Shown in pieces: positions 24,360-33,971 of a DNA stretch of 45,259 nt (the first letter of the stretch is position 1; each line of letters opens with the position of its first letter). The notes below the pieces were generated by a model. The model was not told where the DNA came from, ran no database searches, and was given only the letters and a program-made list of their open reading frames with translations. Both the position numbers and the translations under genes were made by a program. Source of the stretch: an uncultured Microbulbifer sp. (lineage in GTDB: Bacteria > Pseudomonadota > Gammaproteobacteria > Pseudomonadales > Cellvibrionaceae); the NCBI RefSeq assembly GCF_947489355.1, contig NZ_CANLDD010000036.1, positions 1 through 45,259 on the forward strand, written 5' to 3'.

Positions 24360-24499
24360 GGATTGCCTGCCTTGACCGGTGTGATGCAGTGTAATTGATG
24401 GTAAGCGGATTTTGCTCAGTGTGTTGGTATTATGCTGCGGCTTGGGGGAGTAAGAGCAGTCCCAATGTGAAATAAAAATACTTTCACTGGGAGCCTATC

Positions 24500-24808
24500 A
24501 TGAAAAATATCCGCGTATTAACCCATGCCCTGCTTGTTCTCGTTTTCTCGCTTAGCCTGTCACCGGCAATCACTGCAAATGATACGGGGTCAGAAACCGC
24601 TGAACCGGTGGTTTTTGAAATCAACGTCAACAGTGCTTCCGTTACTGAGCTGGCAGAAAAGCTGGAAGGCGTGGGAACAGAGAAAGCACAGTTGATCGTC
24701 GAGTACCGGGAAAAGCACGGCCCATTTACGTCGGTGGAACAGCTGCTGGATGTCAAAGGGATTGGCACAGCAACCCTTGAGAAGAATCGCAATAAGATTC
24801 GGCTTTGA
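24500..24808 (+). CDS. ComEA-like exported helix-hairpin-helix protein
   Basis: A 102-residue protein with a Sec signal peptide (MKNIRVLTHALLVLVFSLSLS, cut near ITAN) and a single helix-hairpin-helix DNA-binding domain: INVNSASVTELAEKLEGVGTEKA followed by FTSVEQLLDVKGIGTATLEK. This is the small periplasmic ComEA form of gammaproteobacteria, which binds incoming DNA in transformation. Whether it acts in competence here is not shown. A GGGAG ribosome site precedes the ATG. Confidence 0.88.
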   Translation: MKNIRVLTHALLVLVFSLSLSPAITANDTGSETAEPVVFEINVNSASVTELAEKLEGVGTEKAQLIVEYREKHGPFTSVEQLLDVKGIGTATLEKNRNKIRL

Positions 24809-25156
24809 GATGGGTGCTGACTGCCTTTCACGATGGCCGGGGTGTTTGAACATGTGCTCTATGTAAACTCCGGTCATCATTTGTTGCGCTAACTGTATAG
24901 CAGACTGCCCTTGCACTGGAGCCTGGGCAGTCTGTCCCGGCGCCTCGGAAAGCCTCTGTGCAAGGGGTATTGGTTTGTTTAATTTTTTCCTGCGCGCCAG
25001 TATCGGATTGTATACAGGTCCGTTAGAGATGACTCTAGTGGAGCGCCTTGCCATACTCAGTGCTTTTCACCAAGAAGATAGCGACTGAAGCTGTATAATA
25101 ATACAGTGATAAAATGCCTGTTGGTGATAAAGCGCCAGAGTCCGGGCGCGCGGTAA
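24809..25156. other. noncoding gap with one inverted repeat
   Basis: No gene is supported. CAGACTGCCC (24901-24910) and GGGCAGTCTG (24925-24934) form a perfect 10-bp stem with a 14-base loop but lack a T-tract. It may end comEA transcription; otherwise I see nothing in this stretch. Confidence 0.4.
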
Positions 25157-25582
25157 TTACAGTCGCACCGCATTTGCCAGGGCACGCGCAATCAATCGGC
25201 CCTTTGCCGTGCGGATGCTGCCACTGGTGGCGAACAGGCGTTTGCCGCAATGATCCACCTGTGCCTCGATGATTAATGGTTCTTCATCTCGAACCGCGCC
25301 AATAAATTTTACCGTCAGGTCGACCATGCTGTGATTTTCGCCGGGGCCCAGCCTGGTCATCACAGCGGCGCCCATGGCGCTGTCCAAAAGCGCTGCGAGA
25401 ATCCCTCCGTGCAATGAGCCAATCAGGTTCTGGTGCCGTTGCTTGGGTGTGTAGTGGTAAACCACCCGGCCTTCGATGATAGATTCAATCTGGTAATCCA
25501 GATTGCCCGCCATACCGGGGCGCGGTTGTGTTTTTGCAAACTGCGCCATGCGCTTCATACCGCTAGTGCCGATATCGACCAT
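25157..25582 (-). CDS. PaaI-type hotdog-fold thioesterase
   Basis: A 141-residue acyl-CoA thioesterase-like protein. The HQNLIGSLHGGILAALLDSAMG segment (about 48-69) is the PaaI/4HBT signature with the HGG and the catalytic Asp. The rest, MVDLTVKFIGAV and ATSGSIRTAKGRLIARA, completes the fold. PaaI clears stalled CoA thioesters in aromatic catabolism. It is downstream of the acyl-CoA ligase on the same strand, which fits a thioesterase safety role. Confidence 0.85.
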   Translation of the reverse strand: MVDIGTSGMKRMAQFAKTQPRPGMAGNLDYQIESIIEGRVVYHYTPKQRHQNLIGSLHGGILAALLDSAMGAAVMTRLGPGENHSMVDLTVKFIGAVRDEEPLIIEAQVDHCGKRLFATSGSIRTAKGRLIARALANAVRL

Positions 25583-25646
25583 AGTGTGAGCCCTATTTTG
25601 GATATTTGTTGCGAATAAACATGACCTCTGTCACATGCCATCGCGC

Positions 25647-27161
25647 TCAGCGGGGATATACCAGAGCCTGCACCTCTCTTCGCACCACCTTGCCCACCGG
25701 GTTGCGGGGCAGGGCGGGCAGAATATGGATGGCCTTGGGGGTTTTTACCGGGCCCAGCAGCGGTTTTGCCAGTGTACGTATGGTATCGGCCTGCAGGGTT
25801 GTGCCGGGAGCCAGGCAGACAGCGGCTTCCAGGCGCTGGCCCCAGTAGTTATCCGCCACACCGAAGGCGACTGCCTCGTCAATACCGGCTAGGCCGACCA
25901 GGGCGTTTTCTACTTCGGCGGGGTAGATATTGAAGCCACCGGAGATAATCAATTCCACCCTGCGCCCCTGCAAAAACAGGTAGCCGTTGGCATCGAGATA
26001 CCCCAGATCGCCCGTTCGTAGCCAACCATCGCGAAAAGTGGCACTGGTGGCCCCGGTAGCTCGGTAGTAGCCGGGGCTCACCAGAGCGCCGCGCACCGCG
26101 ATCTCACCGGTCTGGCCTACGGAGAGGGCTCGCCCGTCGGTATCGACAATGGCCACCTCGCTGTGAACACAGGCCCGGCCCACGGAGCCGCGCAGTTCCT
26201 CGCGGCACATTTCCCGGGTGCTGAGTGCAGTGATGGTCATTGGGGCCTCAGTCTGGCCGTAGACGGTGGACAGGCAGGGCCCCAGCCGCTCGAGACACTG
26301 GGCGATACGCTCCGGTGGCATGGGTGCGGCGCTGTAGGTGAGCTGGCGCAGATGGCTAAACCGGTGCGGCATGGTTTCCAGCCGCTGCAACAGCTTGTAG
26401 ATGAGTGTGGGCGGCATAAAACTGACGCTGGCGCCCTGGTGTGCCAGGGCCTCCACCATGGCGTCGGTATCGGCACTGGGCAGGAGGATATGGCGCGCAC
26501 CAACGCTGAGTAGTGGCAGTATGTAGTGAGAGCCGCCGTGACTTAGCGGCGCTACGGCCAGGTTCGTGTCCTCCTGGCGAAACCGGTACACCGCCTGCAT
26601 ATTGGCGATCACTGCTGCGACATTGGCGTGGCTTTGCAGTACACCCTTGGGCTGGCCTGTGGTGCCGCCGGTAAACTTGATGGCCATGGTGGCAGCGGGG
26701 TCAGGGAGTTGCCGTGCAAAGGGCCGGCCCCGGTAGCGGGCGATCAGGTTGCGACAATCCTGACCGGTTTGCGCGTCCAGGGCCAGCTGCTCGACGGCAC
26801 TGTCGGCAATGGCTGTTCGATTGTGGCTATCCACCAGCAGCAGCTGCATATCACTGCTGGCAATTAGCGCGGCATTGAGCCGGGGGCCGTTGCTGGGGTT
26901 GATGGGAATCCACACCAGCCTGGCAGCGATAATGGCCAGGTGTGCCACCAGGTGGTCGATGTGGTTGCCCGCGCACAGACCGACGTGGCTGCCCGGTGCC
27001 AGCCTGTCCAGCAGGGCCAGCGCCAGTGCCTCGACACGGATTAATAGTTCGCGATAGCGGATAAGCACTTCGGGGTCCTGAGCCGCAATGCCGTCGGGGT
27101 TGCGGGCGCAGCCGCGGTAGAGGTGCTCAATGGGCAGGGGGAGTGCGGTGCTCAAACTCAT
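25647..27161 (-). CDS. AMP-dependent acyl-CoA synthetase/ligase 1
   Basis: A 504-residue class I adenylate-forming enzyme that makes acyl-AMP, then acyl-CoA. The phosphate loop is IKFTGGTTGQPKGV at about 165; YGQTEAPMT near 300 binds adenylate; TGDLGYLDANG and ISGGFNIYPAEVE hold the hinge and A8 loop, and LPRNPVGKVVRREV near 487 has the catalytic Lys. The family covers fatty and aromatic acids, so the substrate is open. The start overlaps the thiolase stop by 4 bases, indicating translational coupling in the operon paaN-like-thiolase-ligase. Confidence 0.9.
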   Translation of the reverse strand: MSLSTALPLPIEHLYRGCARNPDGIAAQDPEVLIRYRELLIRVEALALALLDRLAPGSHVGLCAGNHIDHLVAHLAIIAARLVWIPINPSNGPRLNAALIASSDMQLLLVDSHNRTAIADSAVEQLALDAQTGQDCRNLIARYRGRPFARQLPDPAATMAIKFTGGTTGQPKGVLQSHANVAAVIANMQAVYRFRQEDTNLAVAPLSHGGSHYILPLLSVGARHILLPSADTDAMVEALAHQGASVSFMPPTLIYKLLQRLETMPHRFSHLRQLTYSAAPMPPERIAQCLERLGPCLSTVYGQTEAPMTITALSTREMCREELRGSVGRACVHSEVAIVDTDGRALSVGQTGEIAVRGALVSPGYYRATGATSATFRDGWLRTGDLGYLDANGYLFLQGRRVELIISGGFNIYPAEVENALVGLAGIDEAVAFGVADNYWGQRLEAAVCLAPGTTLQADTIRTLAKPLLGPVKTPKAIHILPALPRNPVGKVVRREVQALVYPR

Positions 27162-28411
27162 GTTGTGGCACGCTCCAGTACGGTGACCACGGTGGCGGCC
27201 TCCTCGGTTTCATAGAAGCCGCCACCATTTTCAGCCACAGCGATTCGGGGGTTGACCACCTGCCGGGGTCCGGCTTCGCCGCGCAATTGGTGTACCAGTT
27301 CGTATAACTGGATGATACCTGTGGCGCCAACCGGGTGTCCCTTGGATACCAATCCGCCCGAGGGGTTGACCGGCATTGAACCGCCCAGGGCGGTGTCCCC
27401 ACTCTCGGTAAAGGGGCCGCCTTCCCCCAGCGGACACAGGCCCAAATTTTCCAGTTGTTGAATCTCCGTATAGGCGGTGGCGTCGTGCACTTCCGCCACA
27501 TCGATATCGCGCGGCTCAATCTGCGCCTGGGCATAGGCCTGCAGTGCAGCCAGGCGGCCAATGTGATGCTCGAAGTCTCTCGCCGGGCGATTGCTGCCAC
27601 TGGCCAGGTGTATAGCGCGAATGCGAACCGCGCGCTTGCGCCCGCCCAGCCGCTTGAGCACTGAGGCCGAGCACAGCACCGCAGCGGCGGCGCCGTCGGA
27701 GATGGGGGCGCACATGGGCAGGGTGAAGGGCCAGACGATACTGCGCTGCTGTAATACCTGCTCCACGCTCAAGCTGTGGCGGTATTGGGCCAGGGGGTTA
27801 AAACGCGAGTGTCGATGGTTTTTTGCTGCGGCCATGGCCAGTTGCCGTTGGGTGGTGCCAAAGCGCTGCATATGCAGCCGGGCCTGAGCGGCGTAGCTTT
27901 CCATAAAAAAGCTGTGATCGGTGGTTTCAGTCTCGCGCTGCTGCTTCGGAGGAATAAGCTCCCGACATTGCCGGCGGCACTGCTGTTGAAACTCCTCCAG
28001 GCGATAGATATCCGTACCCCCGTTAAAGGCCTTGAACATGGCCTCCCGGCGCTGGGGGAAAAACATCTTTTCGGCACCCACCACCAGCGCCACATCACAA
28101 AAACCCGCCTCGATATGGGCCGCGGCCTGCAGTACCGCGGTAGCGCCCGAGGCACAGGCGTTTTCCACATTGGCAATGGCGATGCCCTGAAACCCCAATG
28201 GCCGCAGTGCGCACTGACCGCGAATGCCATTTTGCCCCTCCAGCAATCCCTGGCGGCTGTTGGAAAACCAGGCCGCCTGTATGGCGCGGCGCTCCAGGCT
28301 GGCGTCCCGCAGTGCCAGGGACACAGCCACTTCGGTCATGTCTTTCACACTGCGCTGTACGGTTTTACCCAGCTCGGTCATGCCGATGCCGATCACAAAT
28401 ACATTGGTCAT
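27158..28411 (-). CDS. thiolase (SCP-x / lipid-transfer type)
   Basis: 417 residues of the non-classical thiolase class. The acyl-accepting Cys is in NVENACASGATAVLQAA (about residue 90). SKGHPVGATGIIQLYE carries the conserved Gly-His loop, and AENGGGFYETEE replaces the CxG end typical of FadA. These SCP-x-like enzymes act on branched or ring-bearing acyl-CoAs, as in steroid side-chain catabolism. It starts 6 bases after the upstream aldehyde dehydrogenase stop. Substrate is unknown. Confidence 0.85.
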   Translation of the reverse strand: MTNVFVIGIGMTELGKTVQRSVKDMTEVAVSLALRDASLERRAIQAAWFSNSRQGLLEGQNGIRGQCALRPLGFQGIAIANVENACASGATAVLQAAAHIEAGFCDVALVVGAEKMFFPQRREAMFKAFNGGTDIYRLEEFQQQCRRQCRELIPPKQQRETETTDHSFFMESYAAQARLHMQRFGTTQRQLAMAAAKNHRHSRFNPLAQYRHSLSVEQVLQQRSIVWPFTLPMCAPISDGAAAAVLCSASVLKRLGGRKRAVRIRAIHLASGSNRPARDFEHHIGRLAALQAYAQAQIEPRDIDVAEVHDATAYTEIQQLENLGLCPLGEGGPFTESGDTALGGSMPVNPSGGLVSKGHPVGATGIIQLYELVHQLRGEAGPRQVVNPRIAVAENGGGFYETEEAATVVTVLERATT

Positions 28412-28417
28412 TGCGGG

Positions 28418-30106
28418 CTAAGCCTCGGATGCAGCGTACAGGGTTTTGCGCTGCACAATGCGAAAGCGGCTGGCTACAAAGGCCAGGTCGGTCAGACAGG
28501 CGCTGCCCGCCGGGTTCAGGCCGGTGACATGGTAGTCGCTGTAGGCAGCGGCGAAGTTGATCGGCATGCCGGTCAGGTTACAGGCGACCGAAGCGCCGGC
28601 GTGATTGAAGGCGTCCTGTGCGGCGTGTAAAAAGGCTTCGTTGATAGAGTAGACGTGGGAGGCAATGGCGCCATAGCGTTTGGCGTTGTCGGTAGCACTG
28701 GCCAGGCAGCGCTCGGCGCTGGGCCCCTTGATTAAAAAAGAAACAGGGCCAAAAAATTCCCTGCTGTACAGGGCCTGCTGGCTCTGATCGAGGGCGATCA
28801 TCAGCGGCGTAGCGGTACGGGCTGAAGGGTATTCGGGGTGTGTATAGGGGTTGCTGTGGCGCAGTATCTGCCCATGCTGGACCCCCAGTGCCCGCGCCTT
28901 CTCCAGGGTTGTGCAAATATCGTCGTTGACCAGTGCGCCGCACAGCAGTGCGGCCTGTCGCGGTTCGGCGAGATGTTCCTCCACCGCTGCCACCAGAGCA
29001 CCTGCCAGTTGCTCGAAGCCGATGCGCCGGCCACCGGCGACAATACCCTGGGCGGGGATATGGATATTCTGCACACTGGTACACATCTGCGCCGAGGCCT
29101 GGCACAAAGAGTGGGCCACGGCCCGGCACATGGCCGCCATATCGTGGCAGGACTCCATTACCACCGCGTTGCAGCCGGCGGTCTCGGTGTAGACCTGGGC
29201 ATGGCGGCAGTGCGCTTCAATCCACTGGCCAAAGTGGGGGCTGCCGGTGAAGTCGATAATTGCCGTGGCCGGGTGCTGCAGCAGTGTGGTGGTGGCCGGT
29301 TGCTCGCGGGTATCCGCCACCAGGGAAACCAGGTCGGGGCTGAAGCCCGCTTCGGCGAGCACCTCACGGCACACGCTCACCACCAAAGCCACGGGGAGAA
29401 TGGCATTGGGGTGGGGTTTGAAGATCACCGGGTTGCCCGTGGCGAGGCTGGCGCATAGCGCCGGATAGCCGTTCCACAGGGGGAAGGTGGCGCAGCAGAC
29501 ATTAACGCTGGGGCCGCGGGGTAAAAGTTTGTAGTGTTTTGTCAGCCTGGCACTGCTGTCCTTGCCAAAACGCCGTTGCCAGTCAGCGCTGGTAGGCACG
29601 TCGACCATGGCTTTATAGGCATAGGCCAGCGCTTCCAGCCCGCGATCCAGGGCGTTGGCGCCACTGCCGGCAAAGGCCATGATAAAACTCTGCCCGGCGG
29701 TGTGCATGGTGGCGTGGGCGTTTTCAAACAATTGCCCGGCGCAGCGCTCCAGAATCTCCAGGCACACCCCGACCCGGGTCTCCACGTCACTGTCCCGCCA
29801 GGGGGGGATAGCGGCCTGGGCGGCGTTCATGATGGTATCGATATCCACCTTGGGATAGCCAATGCCCAGTGGTGCGCCGGTATAGGGGGACACCTCGGCG
29901 CCGATGCGGCTCACCTCACCGGGCAGTGTCAGGGGGTAGTCGTTATTGAGCAGGGACTCAAAGCGGGCCCTGCCCGCAGCTGCGGCATGGGTGCCGTGAA
30001 TTTTGCTGCTGGGACTTTCGGGATAGGCACTCCAAGCGTAGCGATATTTACACGCGTCCAGGGCGCGGTTGAATTTGTCGCGGTGTTGTTGAAACCAAGT
30101 GGCCAT
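28418..30106 (-). CDS. PaaN-type aldehyde dehydrogenase
   Basis: A 562-residue aldehyde dehydrogenase-fold protein resembling PaaN of phenylacetate degradation, longer than ordinary ALDHs (about 490). Visible parts: the cofactor region FPLWNGYPALCASLATGNPV (near 215), the general-base Glu in YTETAGCNAVV, and the catalytic Cys in ASAQMCTSVQNI. The C-terminus FGPVSFLIKG is standard. PaaN-type enzymes oxidise ring-opened aldehydes, but members outside paa operons take other aldehydes; no paaABCDE genes are in the window. First gene of a minus-strand operon, divergent from the HxlR regulator. Confidence 0.82.
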   Translation of the reverse strand: MATWFQQHRDKFNRALDACKYRYAWSAYPESPSSKIHGTHAAAAGRARFESLLNNDYPLTLPGEVSRIGAEVSPYTGAPLGIGYPKVDIDTIMNAAQAAIPPWRDSDVETRVGVCLEILERCAGQLFENAHATMHTAGQSFIMAFAGSGANALDRGLEALAYAYKAMVDVPTSADWQRRFGKDSSARLTKHYKLLPRGPSVNVCCATFPLWNGYPALCASLATGNPVIFKPHPNAILPVALVVSVCREVLAEAGFSPDLVSLVADTREQPATTTLLQHPATAIIDFTGSPHFGQWIEAHCRHAQVYTETAGCNAVVMESCHDMAAMCRAVAHSLCQASAQMCTSVQNIHIPAQGIVAGGRRIGFEQLAGALVAAVEEHLAEPRQAALLCGALVNDDICTTLEKARALGVQHGQILRHSNPYTHPEYPSARTATPLMIALDQSQQALYSREFFGPVSFLIKGPSAERCLASATDNAKRYGAIASHVYSINEAFLHAAQDAFNHAGASVACNLTGMPINFAAAYSDYHVTGLNPAGSACLTDLAFVASRFRIVQRKTLYAASEA

Positions 30107-30182
30107 GACTTTTTCCAGAAACTAATATTTTTATTGGCTGCACGTTTCTGTACTGGCAGCCAGATTCTATTGAGCAAAGTAA

Positions 30183-30198
30183 CTTTTGTTATTAGACT
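30183..30198 (+). promoter_or_regulatory. shared 16-bp element in paaN-like / HxlR promoter gap (site 1)
   Basis: CTTTTGTTATTAGACT is identical, in reverse orientation, to 35725-35740 in the other divergent promoter region of the island. It lies between the minus-strand operon and the HxlR gene. A CAAAG-TAA-CTTTTG dyad overlaps its left end. A regulator site is inferred. Confidence 0.6.
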
Positions 30199-30270
30199 AA
30201 CAGGCGAATCACACTGAATGCAAGTGTGCCCTCAAAGTTACTGTTTATCAGAACTGGACTTTCAAGTAGC

Positions 30271-31200
30271 ATGCCCGCCATGCAAGCAGCTCATCAGATA
30301 TTATCCAACCCTGTGGCCCGGGGGCTTAATCTACTGGGAGATCGATGGACCATTCTCGTTCTGCGCGAGATCTTTCTCGGTCAGCATCGTTTTGAAGCCT
30401 TTCGTTCCAGGACCGGTGCTTCGCGCGGCACCCTGTCAAAGCGCCTGGAAACCTTGGTTCAGCAGGGCGTTTTGTACAGGAACCCCTACCAGGCAGCACC
30501 ACTGCGCCATGAGTACAGGCTCACGGGCAAGGGCCTGGCCCTCTATCCCTGGGCGCTGCTGGTGTGGCAGTGGGAAACCCAGTGGAGTGGAATTAAGTCC
30601 TCTGATTTACCCGTCACGCTTCGTCACAAGGTCGGCAGAGGTCACAGCCTCCATCCGCTCGCGATATGTCGTCATTGCAGGGTAAAACTGCGCTATGACG
30701 ACGTTGAAAGAGTGGTTAAAACCCTACCCGAGGGCAGGGCCGTGAAAAAATTAACCGGCTTGGGTGGCAGCCGCCGCAGCCGCACTGCAGGACAGCCCCA
30801 GCTGCTGGGTCATGTGGTGGATATTATCGGCGACCGCTGGACTCTTCTGCTGATGGCCATGGCCTTTGTGGGCCTGCGGCGCTACGACGACTTTCATCAG
30901 CAACTGGGCGCGGCCACCAATATTCTCGCTGACCGCCTCAAACTGCTGGTTGGGGCGGATATCTTTGCTCGCTGTGCATACCAGAACAATCCTCCCCGTT
31001 ACGAGTATCATCTGACCCCGAAGGGCAAAGCCCTGTACCCGCTTACCATGGCGTTGCGACAGTGGGTATTGGAGTGGTTGCCAAAGGTCAAACACCCCCT
31101 GACTCTGGTACACAAGCCCTGCGGCCAGGAGCTGGCCACCGATGTGATCTGTCAAACCTGCAATGCCGTACCCAAAGCGGGTGAAGTAGAAATCGGTTAG
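30271..31200 (+). CDS. double HxlR-family winged-helix regulator
   Basis: 309 residues from ATG 30271. Two HxlR domains are in tandem: the first has LLGDRWTILVLREIFLGQHR near 20 and LSKRLETLVQQGVL; the second has IIGDRWTLLLMAMAFVGLRR near 185 and LADRLKLLVGADIF. Each is followed by a Cys-bearing segment (CRHCRVKL; KPCGQELATDVICQTC). Single-domain HxlR proteins are about 110-130 residues and dimerise, so this one may act as a built-in pseudo-dimer. It is divergent from the paaN-like operon and is the only regulator gene in the island. The frame extends upstream to 30226. Confidence 0.88.
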   Translation: MPAMQAAHQILSNPVARGLNLLGDRWTILVLREIFLGQHRFEAFRSRTGASRGTLSKRLETLVQQGVLYRNPYQAAPLRHEYRLTGKGLALYPWALLVWQWETQWSGIKSSDLPVTLRHKVGRGHSLHPLAICRHCRVKLRYDDVERVVKTLPEGRAVKKLTGLGGSRRSRTAGQPQLLGHVVDIIGDRWTLLLMAMAFVGLRRYDDFHQQLGAATNILADRLKLLVGADIFARCAYQNNPPRYEYHLTPKGKALYPLTMALRQWVLEWLPKVKHPLTLVHKPCGQELATDVICQTCNAVPKAGEVEIG

Positions 31201-31234
31201 GCCCTGTCGGTTTTTGTCAGCCGGCCCGGTTTCA

Positions 31235-31267
31235 GGCACATGTCACCCAACGGCGGTAGTATGTGCC
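31235..31267. terminator. possible weak hairpin between converging genes
   Basis: GGCACAT (31235-31241) pairs with ATGTGCC (31261-31267) over a 19-base loop, followed by CGGTTTTATG. It lies between the HxlR stop and the receptor stop. The stem is short; treat as tentative. Confidence 0.25.
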
Positions 31268-31289
31268 CGGTTTTATGAACTTTTATCTA

Positions 31290-33587
31290 CTAGAAAAAAG
31301 TTTTGGACACGGTGATACCGTAAGTTCTCGGGTCCATGTATTTTTCCGAGGTAATCCCTGTGGGATCAACGACCAGTGATACGGTCTGGTCTTCGTCACC
31401 CAGATTCTTGCCCCAGGCGCGCAGCGACAGTGAATCATCGCTGCTGGTCCAGGCAATGGAAGCGCCCCAAATACCGTAGGCATCCAGATGGGTAATATCT
31501 GCATTGGACGATGTGGCAAAGGATTCCCCCTTCCAGGCATAGTTTAGGTTCACAGCCAGCATGCCCCCGGAGGCTAACGGCAAGGTGTAGTCCATATCCA
31601 GCGCGCCGGACTTGTCCGGTGCCCAGGGCAGCCAGTTTCCGGAGCGGTCGTCGCCGCCGGGGGTGACATATTCATCAAAACGGGCTCTGCCACTGCTGTA
31701 GGCTGCGCGAAATGCCAGCCGGTCTGTGGCGGCAAAATCGAGTGTGGTTTCAACGCCGCGGGAGGTGGCCTGGGCATTGTTTAGCACCAGCAGCAGGGTG
31801 GGGGTCAGTTCAAAGATCTGCATATCATCGTACCTGGAATCGTAATAGGCAACATTGAACAGCAGTCGGTTGTCAAACCAGGAGGATTTCAATCCCGCTT
31901 CGACGTTTTTTACCAGTTCCGGGTCCACAGTTTTTACGGCGTTGGCAGCGGTATTTGCCTGGGAGGGAAAGGCACCGCTTTTGAAGCCTTCGGAGTAAGT
32001 CAAATACATCAGGGCGTCCTCACCAAAACGGTAATTGATAGAGGCCCTTTGCGTAATTTGATCCCAGTCCTGCGCGCCCTGCACCGCTTGCGCAAATGCC
32101 GGCAGGATCAGCGGCACACCGGTGGGAAAACCGGTGCCCAGTAAATCCCGTGCATCCTGCCTAATTTCCTTTTTGTCCCGGCTCCAGCGCAAACCGTAGG
32201 TGAGCATCCAGTTGTCATTGATATTCCAGTCTGCCTGGCCATAGAGTGCAGTGGTAGTGGTGGTATTATCTTGCTGAAACAGCACATCGCCTTCGGCGGC
32301 GAGGCCCAACGATTGTAGTGCGACGTTGTAGCGCGTATAGAATTCCTCATCGCGGTCGACGTCTTCGTGCATATAAAAGACCCCGGTGATCCAATCGATG
32401 TTGTCATTACCACCGCTCAGGCGAAATTCCTGTGAAAACTGTGCGGCATGCTCCTCGACACCATTGATGACATTTTCCGGCGTGGAGTAGGGCACGGTGA
32501 TATCCGTCAGGGGAATACCAGTCAGATCGTCCAGTGTCGCGATATCGCTGGCACGCCAGGCGGTAATGGACATTAGGTCGGCCCAGGCCAGGTTGTGCTC
32601 AAAACGGGCGCTCACGCCCCGGGCTTCCCGTTGCTGGGAAACATCATACTGAGTGGCGCAGGTGCGCTTGTCGCGGGTATATCGGGGCGATATCCCGTCG
32701 ATGGCATTTTGCCACAATGGCGCAGTGGGCCCGCCAGCGGAAATATTCTGCAAATGATTGCAACTTCCGTTGGATTGGTCTTTTGAGTAGTCCGCTCCCA
32801 ACAGCAGTTCGGTTTCCTCGCTGAGGTCGAACAGCAGCTGAGCCCGCATAACGACGTTGTCCCGGTCTCCCAGACGACCGCCACTGGAGAGCGAGGAATT
32901 GCCGATAATCGGGCTGTTGTTCAGAGCGCTGTCGACAATGACATCGGTGGGGCGGAGTACATTATCCTCAAAGCCATCGCGCTGCTTGCGCGCAATACCG
33001 ACCCTGCCTGCCACAGTGTCAGTAATACCACCGTTGAGCAGTGCCTGGGCTTGGTACAATCCCTGATTGCCGGTGGTAAAACTGAATTCCATGGAATTTT
33101 CATAGGTTGGGCGCCTGGTGATTATATTAATGGCGCCGCCATTGGTGTTTTTCCCATATAGAGTGCCCTGGGGCCCTTTGAGCACCTCTATGCGTTGCAA
33201 ATCGATTAGATCGAAGCCGCTGCCGCCGGTGCGACCAATATAGATATCGTCAATAAAAACCCCCACTGCCGGATCACTGGCCGCGGAGTCAGAACTGTTG
33301 CCGATACCGCGCACGTATAAGCGCGGTTCGCCCAAATTAAACTGGGTGAAATTGACATTCGGAGTTTTTAGGGTGACGTCATTGACATCTGCAATTTTTC
33401 CGCTACCAATATCGTCACCACTAATGGCAGAGACTGCCAGAGGGACATCCTGGATACTGGCAGATCTCTTTTCAGCGGTGACAACGATTTCTTCAATACT
33501 CCCAGCACTCGCCTCGCCGGTGCCGGTGACTGTAACGATGGCACTGGCCAGCAGTGACAGTGGAATTTTTCCGATTCTGGTGTTCAT
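31290..33587 (-). CDS. TonB-dependent outer-membrane receptor
   Basis: A 765-residue receptor. After a signal peptide (MNTRIGKIPLSLLASAIVTV) comes a TonB box (IEEIVVTAEKRSASIQDVPL), the plug (about 40-150: VRGIGNSSDSAASDPAVGVF, RIEVLKGPQGTLYGKNTNGG) and the 22-strand barrel ending in YGITVSKTFF, with the terminal aromatic needed for assembly. This sphingomonad-like class carries hydrophobic or aromatic compounds and oligosaccharides. Its position beside the oxygenase and CoA genes suggests it imports the island's substrate. The ligand is unknown. Confidence 0.93.
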   Translation of the reverse strand: MNTRIGKIPLSLLASAIVTVTGTGEASAGSIEEIVVTAEKRSASIQDVPLAVSAISGDDIGSGKIADVNDVTLKTPNVNFTQFNLGEPRLYVRGIGNSSDSAASDPAVGVFIDDIYIGRTGGSGFDLIDLQRIEVLKGPQGTLYGKNTNGGAINIITRRPTYENSMEFSFTTGNQGLYQAQALLNGGITDTVAGRVGIARKQRDGFEDNVLRPTDVIVDSALNNSPIIGNSSLSSGGRLGDRDNVVMRAQLLFDLSEETELLLGADYSKDQSNGSCNHLQNISAGGPTAPLWQNAIDGISPRYTRDKRTCATQYDVSQQREARGVSARFEHNLAWADLMSITAWRASDIATLDDLTGIPLTDITVPYSTPENVINGVEEHAAQFSQEFRLSGGNDNIDWITGVFYMHEDVDRDEEFYTRYNVALQSLGLAAEGDVLFQQDNTTTTTALYGQADWNINDNWMLTYGLRWSRDKKEIRQDARDLLGTGFPTGVPLILPAFAQAVQGAQDWDQITQRASINYRFGEDALMYLTYSEGFKSGAFPSQANTAANAVKTVDPELVKNVEAGLKSSWFDNRLLFNVAYYDSRYDDMQIFELTPTLLLVLNNAQATSRGVETTLDFAATDRLAFRAAYSSGRARFDEYVTPGGDDRSGNWLPWAPDKSGALDMDYTLPLASGGMLAVNLNYAWKGESFATSSNADITHLDAYGIWGASIAWTSSDDSLSLRAWGKNLGDEDQTVSLVVDPTGITSEKYMDPRTYGITVSKTFF

Positions 33588-33971
33588 CTTTATTCTCCAT
33601 AGTTTTTATTATGTGGTGGTATAGCCGTAGCACTCAAATCCACTCTCGCCAAACAAATCCTGTATGGTGAAAGGGGTGATATTTTTTAAGCTATCTTTGT
33701 ATGCGCTGATCAATACAAATTTCGGTTCAAGGTGACAATAGTTAATGAGTTTAAAAAAGGGGAAGGCCTGCGGGCTTGTAATTGTTTTCAGCCTGAGCCC
33801 CTTGCCGGTTTTGGACGATAGGTCGTGCCCTATGGCACAAGCGCTGATCGAGGCTTGAGCACGGGACAGCCGATAGATGCTGTGAGGCGAAAAGCGTATA
33901 GTGAGGACTATTGATCATCATCTGCTTCGCTCGCTTGTCTATTCCCAATCCCGTCCTTAAGACCAGTGGGG
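33588..33971. other. intergenic region between carotenoid oxygenase and receptor
   Basis: Both flanking genes are on the minus strand, so this 384-base gap holds the receptor's leader and promoter and the end of the oxygenase gene's transcript. It is AT-rich near the receptor start. I find no ORF or hairpin I can support, and no copy of the 16-bp element. Confidence 0.4.

Noticed and set aside
28418..30106. Part of a complete phenylacetate (paa) operon
   Set aside because: No paaABCDE, paaG, paaZ or paaK-like gene with the paa order is present; only a PaaN-like and a PaaI-like protein occur.
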